A stretch of DNA of 64,000 nucleotides from Triatoma infestans (Eukaryota > Arthropoda > Insecta > Hemiptera > Reduviidae). The notes under the pieces are model-generated. The model made no database searches and was not told the DNA's origin. It was given only the letters and a program-made list of their open reading frames with translations. A program made the position numbers and the translations under genes. Positions within the stretch are counted from its first letter, which is position 1. Each line of letters opens with the position of its first letter. The stretch lies in assembly GCA_011037195.1 (NCBI GenBank), contig JAAEAF010006601.1:1-64000 (forward strand), in the 5' to 3' direction. Of the stretch, positions 34,586-45,559 are shown piece after piece.

Positions 34586-35746
34586 TGTAATGTATTTGGT
34601 TAAGTGTAGTTTGTGTTGTAATGTAGTAGTGTGTGTGGGGCGTGAGCGTTGTTGAAAGGGCTGTAATGTTTTGGGTGTGATGTGTGTGCATTTGTAGTAG
34701 CTGGTTGTGTAGCACGAGCGATTTTGTATAAAGGGCTTGTAAGTATGTAAGTTTAAAAGAGAATTGAAGTATTAAGAAATAATCAAGAGAGTACCACTGG
34801 TTTTAAAATAAATATATTATTATTTTCTAAACAAATTTAAGCACATTACAATATCACAATTATAAATCAGAAGTACTTATATCTAGAATAAAGGCAAATA
34901 TGTATCATTGGCACTGAGCGATTCCTGAAGTGTTCTGTTCTGGCTTTGGAAGCAGAATTGCGACTGTCTTGTTTGGTGGCTGAAGTCTGACTATATGTTG
35001 GAAGGTAGAGTACAGCCTGTTCGAAGGAATGCTCTCTAACAAAGCAGTTGGCCAAGTCGCATTGTATTAAATTTTGTGCCTTTGTTTCCCTACTAGCAAT
35101 GACCCCAATTTACAGTACCTGACTCTAAAATACACTATTTTTGAAGGTAAATTCACAGCACTAAGATAATTATAAAATATTAACAAAATACAATTCTGGA
35201 TACTATAAAATATTTTAAACTCTAAACTATTTATTTTCATTGGTTTCTTCCACTACAGGGCTTATGAGTTTTTAAGATTTAGAGAAGATATGTTTAAGAT
35301 ATAATGAAAAAGTCACCACTTATTTGAATTATTGAATAATGTGAATAACAATTACAAGTTAATTGTACATAATAATGAAATAAGCTAGATTGATTTAAAA
35401 TACAAAATATTAACTTTAACACTTCTTGGCATACTGAAATTAAAATGAGAGAGTGACGTTCACTGAATGCAACGAATGTTACTCTGGGTAAATGCTGAAA
35501 TAATATTGGTAAAAGAATGCTTGTCTTGGTAGTTAAAATTCTGCCCTTTATATTTGATTTCTAGAAGGGGGTTAAAAGACAAAGAGTGGCCGAGTTCTCC
35601 GACCTCTCTTGTGACGATGTCTTGTACCTGTATTTTTACCCTTCTGCCAGCCAACTTACAAAATTTCCTTTAAAAACTGATTTTATTTTTAAATATAAAT
35701 CTATTTCAATTTATTTCTATTTTTCCATTTGCTTCTTCCATTACAT
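34586..35746 (+). mobile_element. Two LTR-like pieces in tandem inside family R
   Basis: Piece 1 (34586-35262) starts TGTAATGTATT like the solo LTR at 44124 and ends CTTCCACTACA. Piece 2 (35263-35746) restarts at GGGCTTATGAG, equivalent to GGGCTTGTAAG near 34733, and ends CTTCCATTACA. Piece 2 lacks the first ~140 bp. Target duplications are not clean. Confidence 0.55.
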
Positions 35747-36039
35747 ACATAAATACCTAACATTTTTATTTGAAATATTTTGTCGGTGTTTTTTTTTTTT
35801 TTTGGCAGCTCTGGGGATACAATAACTTAAGGTTTCTGAGGAATTTGTATCAAAACATTTCAAATGTTATTTGGTTTTGTTCAGTGTTATTGGCCATTGT
35901 CTTCTGGACTATAATGTAAATACATTCATGCGAATCCGGACATTAGTACTAATCAACATATACCTCTATATTTACGTCAGGGATAACTGAATACAAATTT
36001 GGGAGTTTAAAGAAAATTTAACATTGTTATAATTAACTA

Positions 36040-36330
36040 CAGTAAGAGAAAGTTCTTGTTCGCGTTTTTTACGGATTTCTTCACGGAACATTATCGACTC
36101 AGAGGAAACTCTGATGAAACTGGGTTTGAACAGAGACAACCGCTTGCAGATTCTGTGGGGAGATTGAGGAAGCCCGTCAGGTTATTAGGATTCCTTAGAG
36201 ATCTTAACCTGATGGAGGTCTTGTAGGCGGTGTTCGCTTGGGACATCTGTTTGGGTGCTGTGGGCAGCATGCAGCACCCAGGGACCATAGCACAATAGAT
36301 CGTAAGGTAGCAGTGCATTGCCCTCCCCCT
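36040..36330 (+). pseudogene. Possible LINE 3' end
   Basis: On the plus strand a short reading CRFCGEIEEARQV near 36142-36180 recalls the C-terminal zinc-knuckle segment of RNase H-bearing LINEs. The following CAGCACCCAGGGACCATAGCACAATAGATCG recalls their 3' UTRs. A family R right end (AGTAAGAGAAAGTT) sits at 36041-36055. Confidence 0.35.
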
Positions 36331-37860
36331 CCTCCAAAAAAAGAAAGGAAATTCATTGGGTGCGCTTCACACCAGATTTTTTTTTGTTTTTGTTTTCCGC
36401 TGTGCGGAAACGTGAAGTGCTCCAACAATGCTGACCAATACACAGATAAATATTCTCTGAAGTGTGGGATCTGAATATTAGACTGAATAGTAAACAGTAT
36501 TAAACGAATTTCTTGGGCTTAAGAGTGATTTCAAGACGTAAAAAATTGGCCGAATGTCTGTTCATCATTGTGTCAAAGAACTAGACTTAAATCTAGTCGC
36601 ATTGAATTTTGGAAAAACTTTGAGAATGCTTTCATACTTTGGTATTAAAAAAGCCAAAGAGGCCGAATGATTTTATTTATTTATTTGATTCATGTCGGTA
36701 GAAAAGCAATATAAAACTGATTGTATTGTTAAACAAAGCAATTGTATTTTACTGGGTGCACTTGACAAGGTAATTGATTAGTCATTACTTTCTATATATA
36801 TATATATATATATATATTAAATTTTATATATATAACAATAAAATGAAAACGTATTTTCCTCTTTATTTATTAGAAATTTATTCAAATATGATTACAGATG
36901 TAAAGGCAAATATACGTAGTAAGGTTCTATAGGAGTGATGAGCATGTGCAAAAAGGTGATATACTGAATGAACTGTAATGGTTGGATAGTATGGATAGAT
37001 AGATAGGAGTGCTCTTGTGTAAGAAGTGCTTTAGTCCTGAAGTATCGTTCTGTTGAATAGGTTTCACTAAGTCAGATCGACTTTTTGAAAGGTTTTTTTT
37101 TTTCCCTTTGCATAAGGTTTGTATACTTATAGAGGCTTAGCTGATTAACGCTAAAAGAAGATTTACTAACTTTTAAACAGAATCACAAATTCAATATTTT
37201 TTCTTTTTTTTAGATTTATTTGATTTTTAAACAATTCAATAGTATTTTTTTCCTAACTGGTATACAGTATATGAAAAACATTCAGATTGCTTTGATTTTA
37301 ATCCATAATTTCTTTACCACTTTAAGAGAAAATATTGAGAAAGTGGTCAGATTTTTTTGAATTTTTGATTTTACATTATAAATAAATCCATTTGGGATTA
37401 GAAAAGGGTATAAAATTAATTATCAATGAATTCTTAAGTAAATAATATAATATTTGTTTTAAATAATGAAATGAAAATTAATTAGAATAGGGTCAGCCAT
37501 CCTGGGTAACTTTTTTGGTCCAGATCAAATTTTATAAATCAAACAAATGGCATCATCATTGTTTTCGTCGGCCAGTTCCCTCAAAAAAAAAAAAAAATTC
37601 ATAATTGAATAATAAACACAATGTAAATTATAATTGGTACCATATAAATTCTCGTAATTGGTAGTAGTGTTGCATATTGGTGAGGTAAAATACAAAAACA
37701 TACTTTTATAAAAAATTAAAATGAAAAATTAGACCCTTTAATTCAGAAAAAAAAACCTATGGCAAGCATTTTTCCATTTTACACCCGAAGAACCCAAACG
37801 ACATTTACTAAAATAAATTTTGACAGTTAATTACTCGCTTCTGTAAGAGGGGTGTATCAT
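36331..37860. other. AT-rich stretch without a gene
   Basis: A (TA)n run lies at about 36794-36818 and there are A/T runs throughout. An isolated CACACCAGATTTTTTTTTG family R tail is at about 36368. Confidence 0.5.
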
Positions 37861-37871
37861 ATTTTTTACTT

Positions 37872-38325
37872 TCTCTTACTCCATTAAAAGGAACTATTGT
37901 AATCGTGTCAAATTTTCGATATCGAGTTTTCACCGGAAATATCCGTTTTGAGGGTCTTCTGAAACCAAAAAAGTGTTTTTTAGAAAATGGTCTGTGTATA
38001 TGTGTATTTAACAGCATAGCTCAAAAACGAAAAATCGTAGAAAGTTCAAACTTGATATTCCGTTTATATAACACCGTATGATCCGACAGTAGTTCAGCCA
38101 TAACCGGAAAAAATTCCACAACCGGAAGTAGTACTTTACTTAATGTTTTTTTTTTTACTTTTTTGCGAAAATTAGTAAACCCGGAAGCGAGCTTTACTGA
38201 ACATTTTTTTCAGTTTTCGACGAACTCCGCCGAATTTCAATAAATTTGGTACACAAACTTTTGTCATTACAATTTTGAAAACTGGAGTAAGAGAAAGTTG
38301 TATGAGTATATCACACCAGATTTTT
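37872..38325 (+). repeat. Family R, short copy with both ends
   Basis: The left end is ACTTTCTCTTACTCC and the right end is GGAGTAAGAGAAAGTTGTATGAG. The middle is deleted: the copy jumps from the first ACCGGAAGT block (near 38120) to the last block (AACCCGGAAGCGAGC near 38177). This internal-deletion form supports unit ends at the inverted termini. Confidence 0.7.
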
Positions 38326-38329
38326 TTTT

Positions 38330-38721
38330 TCTTTCTTTTTCCTTCGCCATGACTTCGGTAATCCAAGCCATTCTACGTCGCGCAGCCCCATTATAAAAAG
38401 GCTGCGCTGGCGAATGATGTTGTTCGTTTAGTTGGATATCTAGGGGGCCCGTGAGAACAATCTTGGACACGAACAACTTCACCCCCCTCGGGGGGAATTC
38501 TATCCTGATCCTTTCCCCTTGCAGGGTTGCCTGTAAGAATCCTGGATTATTGAACTCCTGTACTTGAGGCAATGGACAGGAATCAGTAGATGGAATCTGT
38601 AGATCCATCGGGCGAGCGATCAGTCACGCTAGTTCATTAGAGTACTGAACTACGGGTGCAAGCACCATTTCCAAGCCAATTACTTGCAATTGAGGTTGAA
38701 TTCGTAGTGGCCGTAATTTAA
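38330..38721 (-). other. GC-richer unidentified segment, left part
   Basis: The composition is clearly less AT-rich than on either side. A minus-strand frame (38267-38608, 113 codons) reads through IEFPPRGVKLFVSKIVLTGP and FYNGAARRRMAWITEVM. I recognise no family. Sequence of the same character resumes at 39540 after the Harbinger-type element, so one insertion split a single older segment. It could be part of another transposon's protein or a captured gene. Confidence 0.4.
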
Positions 38722-39536
38722 AGCGGCGTTTACACGATCAATAGTATTGACAATACTTTAGAGTATTGACAATAATATTGATCGTGTAAAGTGTTAAAAA
38801 AGTATTGATGGTCGGTATTGACAAGAGTATTGATGAAATTCAGATTTTCTATCAATACTGAGAATTGGAGGGGATATCGACAATATTATTGGTTTAGGTG
38901 CGGGGCCAATATTTCCGCCATTAGTCAGTTCAATAGTTTTATCCAACGTTGCAACTTACCGGTAAAAAAAAAAGCGATACTATTCTTATTGGTTAGGTTA
39001 GGTGCACCAGTTGCATTTGAATGATTGTTATAGAGGTATCTAAGTGTTAAGGCTAATCTTTCCTTAACACTTATGGTTTCTCTCATATTATTTTTTTGTT
39101 TTTTCAAAAATGGTTCAACCATCTTCAACAATTTGTTGAAGGTAGGTTCATCCATTCTGAAGTAGTTTATGAAATCAGCAGTGTCGCTGACGCTTATTTC
39201 ATTTAGAAGCACTAAATGTGAATATTGTTCCCTCTTCTTTAACCATTCCTTCATCCACAGTTTTCGTTTCACTTTACGCTTAGTGCCAAGCGCCAAAATA
39301 ATGGCTAAGCAAGCTTTATCACGATTATTCATGTTTTATAGGTTAACAAAAAAACAACTAGACTGATGGAGTATAAACACGTAAATACACTCTCCTAGTG
39401 GCAGAAATAGTAACTAGTATTGTCAATAATATTGATCGTGTAAAGTAATGAAATATTGATAGTGGTTAGTATGAGTATTGATGGAAATATTGTCAATACT
39501 GGTATTGACAATAATATTGATCGTGTAAACGCCGCT
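38722..39536 (-). mobile_element. Harbinger-type deletion derivative, copy 2 (TSD TAA)
   Basis: The terminal repeats and subterminal CAATACT words are as in copy 1, flanked by TAA at 38719-38721 and 39537-39539. The length is 815 bp against 814 bp for copy 1, and the two differ at only a handful of positions by eye. Two very similar copies with a shared internal deletion imply recent mobilisation in trans. Confidence 0.92.
38925..39332 (-). CDS. Truncated Harbinger transposase-like protein (135 aa)
   Basis: An open frame from ATG at 39332 to a stop at 38925. It keeps only the N-terminal part of a Harbinger-type transposase. There is a basic segment at residues 17-36 (TKRKVKRKLWMKEWLKKREQ), then FRMDEPTFNKLL near 59-70, then MRETISVKERLALTLRYLYN near 83-102, the segment that precedes the DDE domain in this family. 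The last ~30 residues (TGAPNLTNKNS...LQRWIKLLN) look like read-through past the internal deletion. No catalytic residues are present, so it cannot cut DNA, though a DNA-binding or partner role cannot be excluded. Expression is unknown. Copy 1 has a TGA in place of the AGA codon of MRETIS. Confidence 0.6.
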   Translation of the reverse strand: MNNRDKACLAIILALGTKRKVKRKLWMKEWLKKREQYSHLVLLNEISVSDTADFINYFRMDEPTFNKLLKMVEPFLKKQKNNMRETISVKERLALTLRYLYNNHSNATGAPNLTNKNSIAFFFTGKLQRWIKLLN

Positions 39537-39539
39537 TAA

Positions 39540-39865
39540 GCAACAACCCCAGTGACCGAGGTCATGAGTTTAGCGGGAGAGGATTCGCAATATAAATTAA
39601 ACTCCGGTGCCAGCCCATAGAGCTGGAAGCGCATTTGCTGGGTGTGCGCGGTTCACCAGAGCCGCTAGGGGGTGCCTTCCCTAGCTTCTGGGAGTGAAGT
39701 GTGACTACTTTGTGGCATTATTTTGCGCGCTGGTTGGGCATATCTCAACCTGCCCTTAAATGGGTCAAGCGAGGGTGGTCTCTTGCAAAGGGGGACTGGT
39801 AAACCCGAAAGGTAGGCACGGTCCTAAAACTACCAAGAGGAAAGGGGTATCATGAGAAGAATGTC
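39540..39865 (-). other. GC-richer unidentified segment, right part
   Basis: The partner of 38330-38721. On the minus strand one frame stays open for about 80 codons (for example YLSGLPVPLCKRPPSLDPFK), with no family recognised. Confidence 0.35.
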
Positions 39866-40066
39866 TATAAGATTGATGAATTAACGTGTACAAATAATTG
39901 ATGATAATCAACTGCTATCCTCCTCTTGCAATGTATCAAATATATTATTCTGATTCTAATAATGTTAGTGTCTCATATCTTAGTCAACAACTGATCAAGG
40001 TTTTGTGGTATCTGTTGAAATTACTTTTTATGACAATGAAAACAAACTATTTTTTATATAAAACAA

Positions 40067-41090
40067 ATTTTTTTTTTTATTTTTTTTTTGCCATTTACTA
40101 TCTACAAAACAATGCAATCAGTAAATCCGATGAATGATGCTGTGGACGTGATTGGCTGGAGGAGAGAAGCTGCCCACTGGCAACACTCCCGCTTGAGTTG
40201 GTTATCAATCCCTGAGATGGTCGCGGGGCCAGCAACGCCTCAGCCGCCGTGGGGGGTTGTCCGGAATAGCTATGGAGGCGAGATTTTGGATTAGAGGATT
40301 AGAGCGTAGAGAAAGAGAGTTATGGAATTTTCGGTATTTACTTTTAGCTGTTTCAGTCACGTAGGGTATGTTGAGATCTTTATGAAGAGAAGAGTTTGAA
40401 ACGTAGAATGGAGCATCTGTAATTTGACGGAGAATTTTTGATTGAAAGGCCTGGATTTTTTGTGAGTTTTAGCGTTTGGTTGAACCCCACAGTTCAAGTC
40501 CATAAGTCCACATTGGTTTAAGTATGGTGTTGTATAATAGTCGTTTATGTTCTATTGGAAGTTTCGACCGTCTGCCAATTAGTCTTAGTAACAGTTTATT
40601 CCGTTTGTTGAGTTCCAGTCTTTTTAGTTTAGTATGTGGGTTCCATGTTAGTCGTTTGTCGATATACATCCCAAGGTAGCGAACTAAATTTGCAGGAGAA
40701 AGAGGTACAGAGTTAAAGCTGACTGGTGGAGAAGTACGGCGTCGCAGAGTAAAAGTGATGTGTTGACACTTCTGAGGGTTAAATTTTAATCGCCATTTTT
40801 TGGCCCAAGGTTCAAGTATGTCTAAGTGTGTCTGTAAGTGAGTGGAAGCTGTTACAGGGTCGGAACTGGAAGCAAGAATGGCGGTGTCGTCAGCGTAAGT
40901 GCATAGTATTGTGTTAGTGTGAGTCGGTATGTCTGCTGTATATACAGTATAGAGAAGAGGACCAAGTATACTACCTTGAGGGACGCCGGCTAGAGCAGGA
41001 GAGTAATCAGTAGTGGCAGAGCCACAACTAACCTGAAAGAAACTGTCTGTAAGATAAGATTTCATAATTTTAAACAAATTTAGAATTAAA
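40067..41090 (-). mobile_element. 5'-truncated Jockey-like LINE
   Basis: The left edge is a T-rich run (40067-40089), read as the poly(A) tail of a minus-strand element. ORF2 sequence begins in the reverse transcriptase domain near 41070. TTATATAAA occurs near both edges and may be the target duplication. Confidence 0.7.
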
Positions 41091-41113
41091 TGAAAGTTCT
41101 TATTGATATTCAA
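40469..41113 (-). pseudogene. Jockey-like reverse transcriptase fragment
   Basis: This 214-codon open stretch covers the second half of a LINE reverse transcriptase. It has AGVPQGSILGPLLYTVYTAD, the catalytic CTYADDTAILASSS (YADD), then RYLGMYIDKRLTWN and LKPMWTYGLELWGS of the thumb region. After the stop the protein can be followed in another frame to about 40200. The endonuclease and the first half of the polymerase are missing because of 5' truncation. Similar dead copies are at 1015-1480, 19240-19620 and 30150-30720. Confidence 0.85.
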
Positions 41114-41780
41114 TTATATAAATTAAAACTACACAAAAATGTGTTTTAACATTAAAATAATATTTCTAATCTATATAAACCAATATATTTAATAGTACGA
41201 AGGACATTTTATGTTTAATACGAAAGTTTTGGTTGAACTGAGCAAAGTTGGGAGAAACAGGCGGAGGAATCCTTACAAAAATAATAAAAAAAAGGGACAT
41301 ACAATTCTACTGAATTGTGTATTAGATTCCTGTACGTCCTGCCTTAAAACTGGCAAACAGGCCACATATTCCTCCATAATAGAGATTATATCATTTGTAT
41401 TCTTGCCTCGATGGCATTTTTCGCCATTCAAAAAGAACCTAAGTCTCTCTCATTTCTTTTTATTTCTATCTCACTCTTTTTCTTTTTTTTTCTCTTTTTA
41501 AAAATTCTGCCTACTCTATAAAATAATATCTATATGAAACATGTCTTTCAAGTTCTTATCGTTATAATATTAATATTTTTCTGGCATACTAGCAGAACGT
41601 TTTAACATAACTTTAAATATACATTAATATTGTATATCCACATTGTTTTGGTTATTACATACGGGACTATAAAACAGTTTTCCTTAAATGTAGCATTAAG
41701 AAAATGTAAAGTTTTTTTTTATTTTTACGCACAGAAGAAAACAACTCTTAAAAATTAAAATTAAATTAAAAAAAAAAAAA
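41114..41780. other. AT-rich stretch without a gene
   Basis: Nothing recognised apart from pyrimidine-rich runs near 41440-41500. Confidence 0.4.
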
Positions 41781-42692
41781 TCTGGTATGAAACACTCACA
41801 CAACTTTAAAGTGAATGTCCAGTTATCAAAAACTGTAAACTGAAAAATTTTGGAATACTTAGTATACCAAATTTAATGAAATTCGTCGTTGGAGTTCGTC
41901 AAAAACTGAAAAAAAAAAAACTGTTGAGTAAAAGCGCACTTCCGGTTTACTAATTTTTTTTGAAACTTGGAATTTTGGCCATCTATTTATTTCTAATTAA
42001 TTTTGTTTGGATGATAGAATTGTATTATTATCAACTATGATAGCACTTTAGAGAAAAACATAACCCTACCCCTTCCCATAAAAGCTCCCTTAAATGCCTT
42101 TACCAGGAGAAATGTTTCAAATAAAAGTTATAGCTCTTTATGTGTATAAAACGCATTTCTAATTTAAAGAAAATCGTTAGAGTCGTTTTCAAAGAAAATA
42201 CTAGAAAACTGAAAAATATATTTCAATAAAAACGTACTTCCGGTCATCTGATTTTTTTTTTTTTTTCAACACTCGGAATTTCAACAACATATTTAATTTT
42301 ATTTAATATTATTTAGATGATAGAATTGTATATAGTAAACTGAAATAGCATTTTAAATGAAAAACCTAACCTTACCCACTCTCCCAAAACTGCCTTTAAA
42401 TGAATTTTTCCTGGAGAAATGTTTCAAAAAAAATCGTCGGAGCCATTTTTGAGAAAATCGCGAAAAAGTAAAAAAACCCACTAGTAAAGTGATATTTCCG
42501 GTTGAGGAATTTTGACAGATGACCCAATGTCCGGATCCCATGGTGATACCTAAACAGAATATCAAGTTTGAACTATCTATGATTTTTCTTATGTGAGCTA
42601 TGCTGTTCATTAGCTAATTTCCGGAGTGTAAACTCTGTATCGAAAATTTGACACGATTACAATACTTCCTCTTACTAGAAGTAAGAGAAAGT
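41781..42692 (-). repeat. Family R repeat, near-complete minus-strand copy
   Basis: It starts with the reverse of the right end (GAAACACTCACACAACTTT) and finishes at GAAGTAAGAGAAAGTAATAAA after the AATACTTCCTCTTACTAG block. It carries ACTTCCGGT motifs near 41938 and 42237 and a damaged one near 42496. Confidence 0.75.
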
Positions 42693-43160
42693 AATAAAAA
42701 AAAAAAAAAATTCAAAACAGAAGAAAACAACTCTTAAAAATCAAAAAATCAAAAATCAAATTTAAAAAAAAAAAATTAAATAGTTAAGGTTTGAGAAAGA
42801 TGGTGTAATTGAAAGACAGAGTCAAATGAAATCCATAACTTTAGGGTTCACACACCGACTGGACAAAATAGATATTTTTCTCTAATATGCTCATTACTTT
42901 TTTGTGAATTGTTAGCGCATTAAAGTTAATTAGTAACTAACCCAAGTGGGCTATTATTTTAACTTTTTTTCGTAATTTTAAATAATTTTCAAATGGGCCG
43001 AAAGTGCTCCTACAGTAGCGTTAATAGTGGAATTAAGGAGAAAATTTAAATCTACACTTAACTAAATGGTTTTTCAAGAGGTTGTACAATATTATTTTGT
43101 AATTAAATATAGTTATGAGGTACATTTTCATCAAATTGTAGTAATTTTTGGCCGTTAGAA
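42693..43160. other. AT-rich stretch without a gene
   Basis: Nothing recognised. Confidence 0.4.
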
Positions 43161-43557
43161 GTGATCAGGTTTATCTAATTGTTGGCTTATCGACCAGGAA
43201 GTTTACAAAAAAAAAAACACCAAATAATTTTAAAGTGTTTTCTATTTAAAAACCCGACGTTTCGGCAAACATTGTTTGCCTTCTTCACGGGCTCTCTTAA
43301 AGTAAGAGAAATTTGGTGAAAATTTTGTTATAACATCTTCGATTATATTTATTAACTCATAACTTTAGATATAATCAAAGATTTTATAACAAGATTTCCA
43401 AACTTCTTTTACTTTAAGAAAGCCCCTGAAGAAGGCAAACAATGTTTGCCGAAATGTCGGGTTTTTAAATAAAAAAAAAAAAACACTTTAAAATTATTTG
43501 GTGTGCTTTGGAAACTTCCTGCTCGATAAGCCAACAATTAGATGTACACCTGATCAC
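43161..43557. mobile_element. Foldback element, ~165-bp inverted arms
   Basis: It runs from GTGATCAGGTTTATC to GTACACCTGATCAC, and the two arms are inverted complements over about 165 bp. Each arm also holds a smaller near-palindrome, GGCAAACATTGTTTGCC. The loop of about 70 bp is AT-rich. No target duplication is clear. It is a MITE or foldback element without coding capacity. Confidence 0.75.
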
Positions 43558-44031
43558 ATTTTTATTTAGTAAGAGTTAGTCGAAACCTATAGTTACCTAT
43601 AGGATTATTTTTAATTGAATATAACCATTTAATGTGAAGAGGACTTATTACTTGCTAATTCTATATCTCAGAATGAACATTTTGCCTGTTTGCATGCGGG
43701 TAAAAAATCAGCCTGATATTTTATTTTCAATTTTTAATTTTGTATGTACCCTTGAGGTGTCGTGTTGAACAAATCAATTCGGGATAGGTGCAAAGGTAGT
43801 CAAAGAATAGATTTTAAAAAAATGACATTTTAGGCTCATTCAATTTCCTCAAATTACCGGGCATTAAATAACTCTTCACCATGGCTTCATACAATTCATG
43901 CAAGTGTTAGATGTAAAACATTTCGTGCTATATTTACTAATATACATAACCGTTAAACCGTTGACCATAAGATGGGGCTGAAACTGTAAAAAGCATAATC
44001 ATTATTAAAAAAAACAAAATGCAGAGGAGGG

Positions 44032-44715
44032 ATTAGCTGAGTGGTTAGCGCGTTGGACTCCCACGCGGAGATTCTGGGTTCGAGTGCAGTGCTACCCTTA
44101 GATTTTTTTTCTGCCTAGGAGCCTGTAATGTATTAGTGTGATGATGTGTTTGTAGAAGTGGTAGTGTGTAGCACGAGCGTTTTAGTGAAGAGGGCTTGTA
44201 TGTTGGAGATAGAAGTATTAAGAATAATTAAGAAATCACCATTGTTAACAATAAATATATTCTGTTAAAATAATAATAACAAGTTATTTGATATTATAAA
44301 CTTATTTAATTTATTGTGAAACTGGCACAGATATTTAGAGATCGATTCCTGAAGTAGTGTTCCAATGTTTCCACCTTGATATTTAGCACAAGTCTGTCTT
44401 TAAAAGAATCGCTTCTCTTTGTTCCTTCTCCCCTGTGAGGAGAAGGGGTAGTACAATGCCAGTAACTGGACTTCTTCTACCTGGCTTGCCCTTTTGCAAG
44501 GATATGTCACATATTTTGATAATTTTGATTTATTTATAAATTAATATATTTTAATGTGTTGCATCCATCACAAGCCTCTACAGCTCAATGTTCGGTGATG
44601 GACAGTGTTGTCTGTAGCGAGAGAACACTGTCCGGAGGCCGGCAGTGCACTGAGAAAGCTCCGGGCGCTAATGACCATAGATGTTGAAGCACCTTAAATT
44701 AAAACAAAAAACAAA
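44032..44715 (+). mobile_element. SINE family 1 split by a solo LTR
   Basis: The head and start of the body occupy 44032-44123 (B box GGTTCGAGTGC). The body resumes at 44573 with AGCCTCTACAGCTCA and runs to the A-rich tail near 44715. The interruption is the LTR at 44124-44572. Confidence 0.85.
44124..44572 (+). mobile_element. Solo LTR, TSD AGCC
   Basis: TGTAATGTATTAG...CATCCATCACA has TG...CA ends, and AGCC occurs at 44120-44123 and 44573-44576. Removing it restores the SINE word GGAGCCTCTACAG. Relatives are at 1-471 and 34586-35746. Confidence 0.88.
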
Positions 44716-44768
44716 AAAAATTGTGTCATCTTAATTGAAACAAATTAATTAAATATATATGTTTAATG

Positions 44769-44784
44769 GTTTCTTTGTTTTCAG
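44769..44784 (+). promoter_or_regulatory. Splice acceptor of the dpr-like exon
   Basis: A polypyrimidine tract followed by CAG directly abuts the conserved coding block. A donor GTAACT is at 44954-44959. Confidence 0.75.
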
Positions 44785-44953
44785 GTGATAAACTTTGATT
44801 CACCAAGAGGTGGAGTGAGCCTGGTGACAGAAAAGGGCACAATTACTACGTCACGGCTGTTACTACAAAAAGCTGTACCTCCAGATTCTGGTGTTTACAC
44901 ATGTGCCCCGTCCAATGCTAATACGGCTACCATAAGGGTCCATATACTAAATG
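44785..44953 (+). CDS. Internal exon of a dpr-like gene (second half of an Ig domain)
   Basis: A 169-bp exon encodes 56 complete residues. It is preceded by a pyrimidine-rich acceptor (TTTCTTTGTTTTCAG, AG at 44783-44784) and followed by a donor GTAACT at 44954. It starts in phase 0 and ends after the first base of a Gly codon. Its residues 4-18, FDSPRGGVSLVTEKG, and the signature DSGVYTCAPSNA at 34-45 match the second Ig domain of Dpr proteins; C40 is the second disulfide cysteine of the Ig fold. The exon ends at VHILN-G, where dpr genes also have a junction. Dpr proteins are neuronal surface proteins that bind DIP partners in synaptic recognition. The partner exons, with the first half of this Ig domain and the first Ig domain, are not seen in the window. 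The paralogue cannot be named. Confidence 0.85.
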
Positions 44954-44959
44954 GTAACT

Positions 44960-45559
44960 TTACTATTCCTAAAAATTATTATAAACTAAAGATAACTGTT
45001 TTTTTAGTTTAGTAAATATAGTGTTTGTTTTGTATTAAATTAGCCTTATTAGATAAGACATAATAATAACAATTTAATACAGGGTTGAACATTAAACTAT
45101 AACAGTAAACATCATTTTTTTTATATACATTACCAATCTAGTTTACTGAAATTTGAATAATTATCATAGGTGTAAATTTTCTCAAATAATAGCTCCGAAT
45201 AAAATTTATGGGCATATAATATATGTTTAGTTAGTCTGCGAAATGTAAAGTCAGGCGTTATCAAAAAAATGTAAAAAAGTCTTTCAAGTGCTCACTTTCA
45301 GTTACACATTTTGACTGAAACGGTAATAACAAAACTAAAGTTCTAATTGGTATATTTCCGCTTTCTGCGATTTTTTTTTTTTGTGTTTGAGGTATTTTCT
45401 TCACATATGCATAAAACATATATATATATATATATATTCAAGCACACACACACACACACACAGACCATTCACTAAAAATTTCGCAACATTATCGGATGCA
45501 ATCCTAGTGAGAAATATATAGTAACTGCAAGAAATTTAAGATATATTGCTGATATAATT
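44960..45559. other. Presumed intron, AT-rich
   Basis: A (TA)n run at about 45418-45436 and an (AC)n run at about 45443-45462; nothing else recognised. Confidence 0.6.

Noticed and set aside
36204..36474. Short frames on both strands near 36.2-36.5 kb
   Set aside because: No conserved domain beyond a weak LINE knuckle, and one is rich in Pro/Lys from a low-complexity run.
42989..43560. A bidirectional terminator or ncRNA hairpin
   Set aside because: The inverted arms are too long and element-like; a foldback transposon explains them better.
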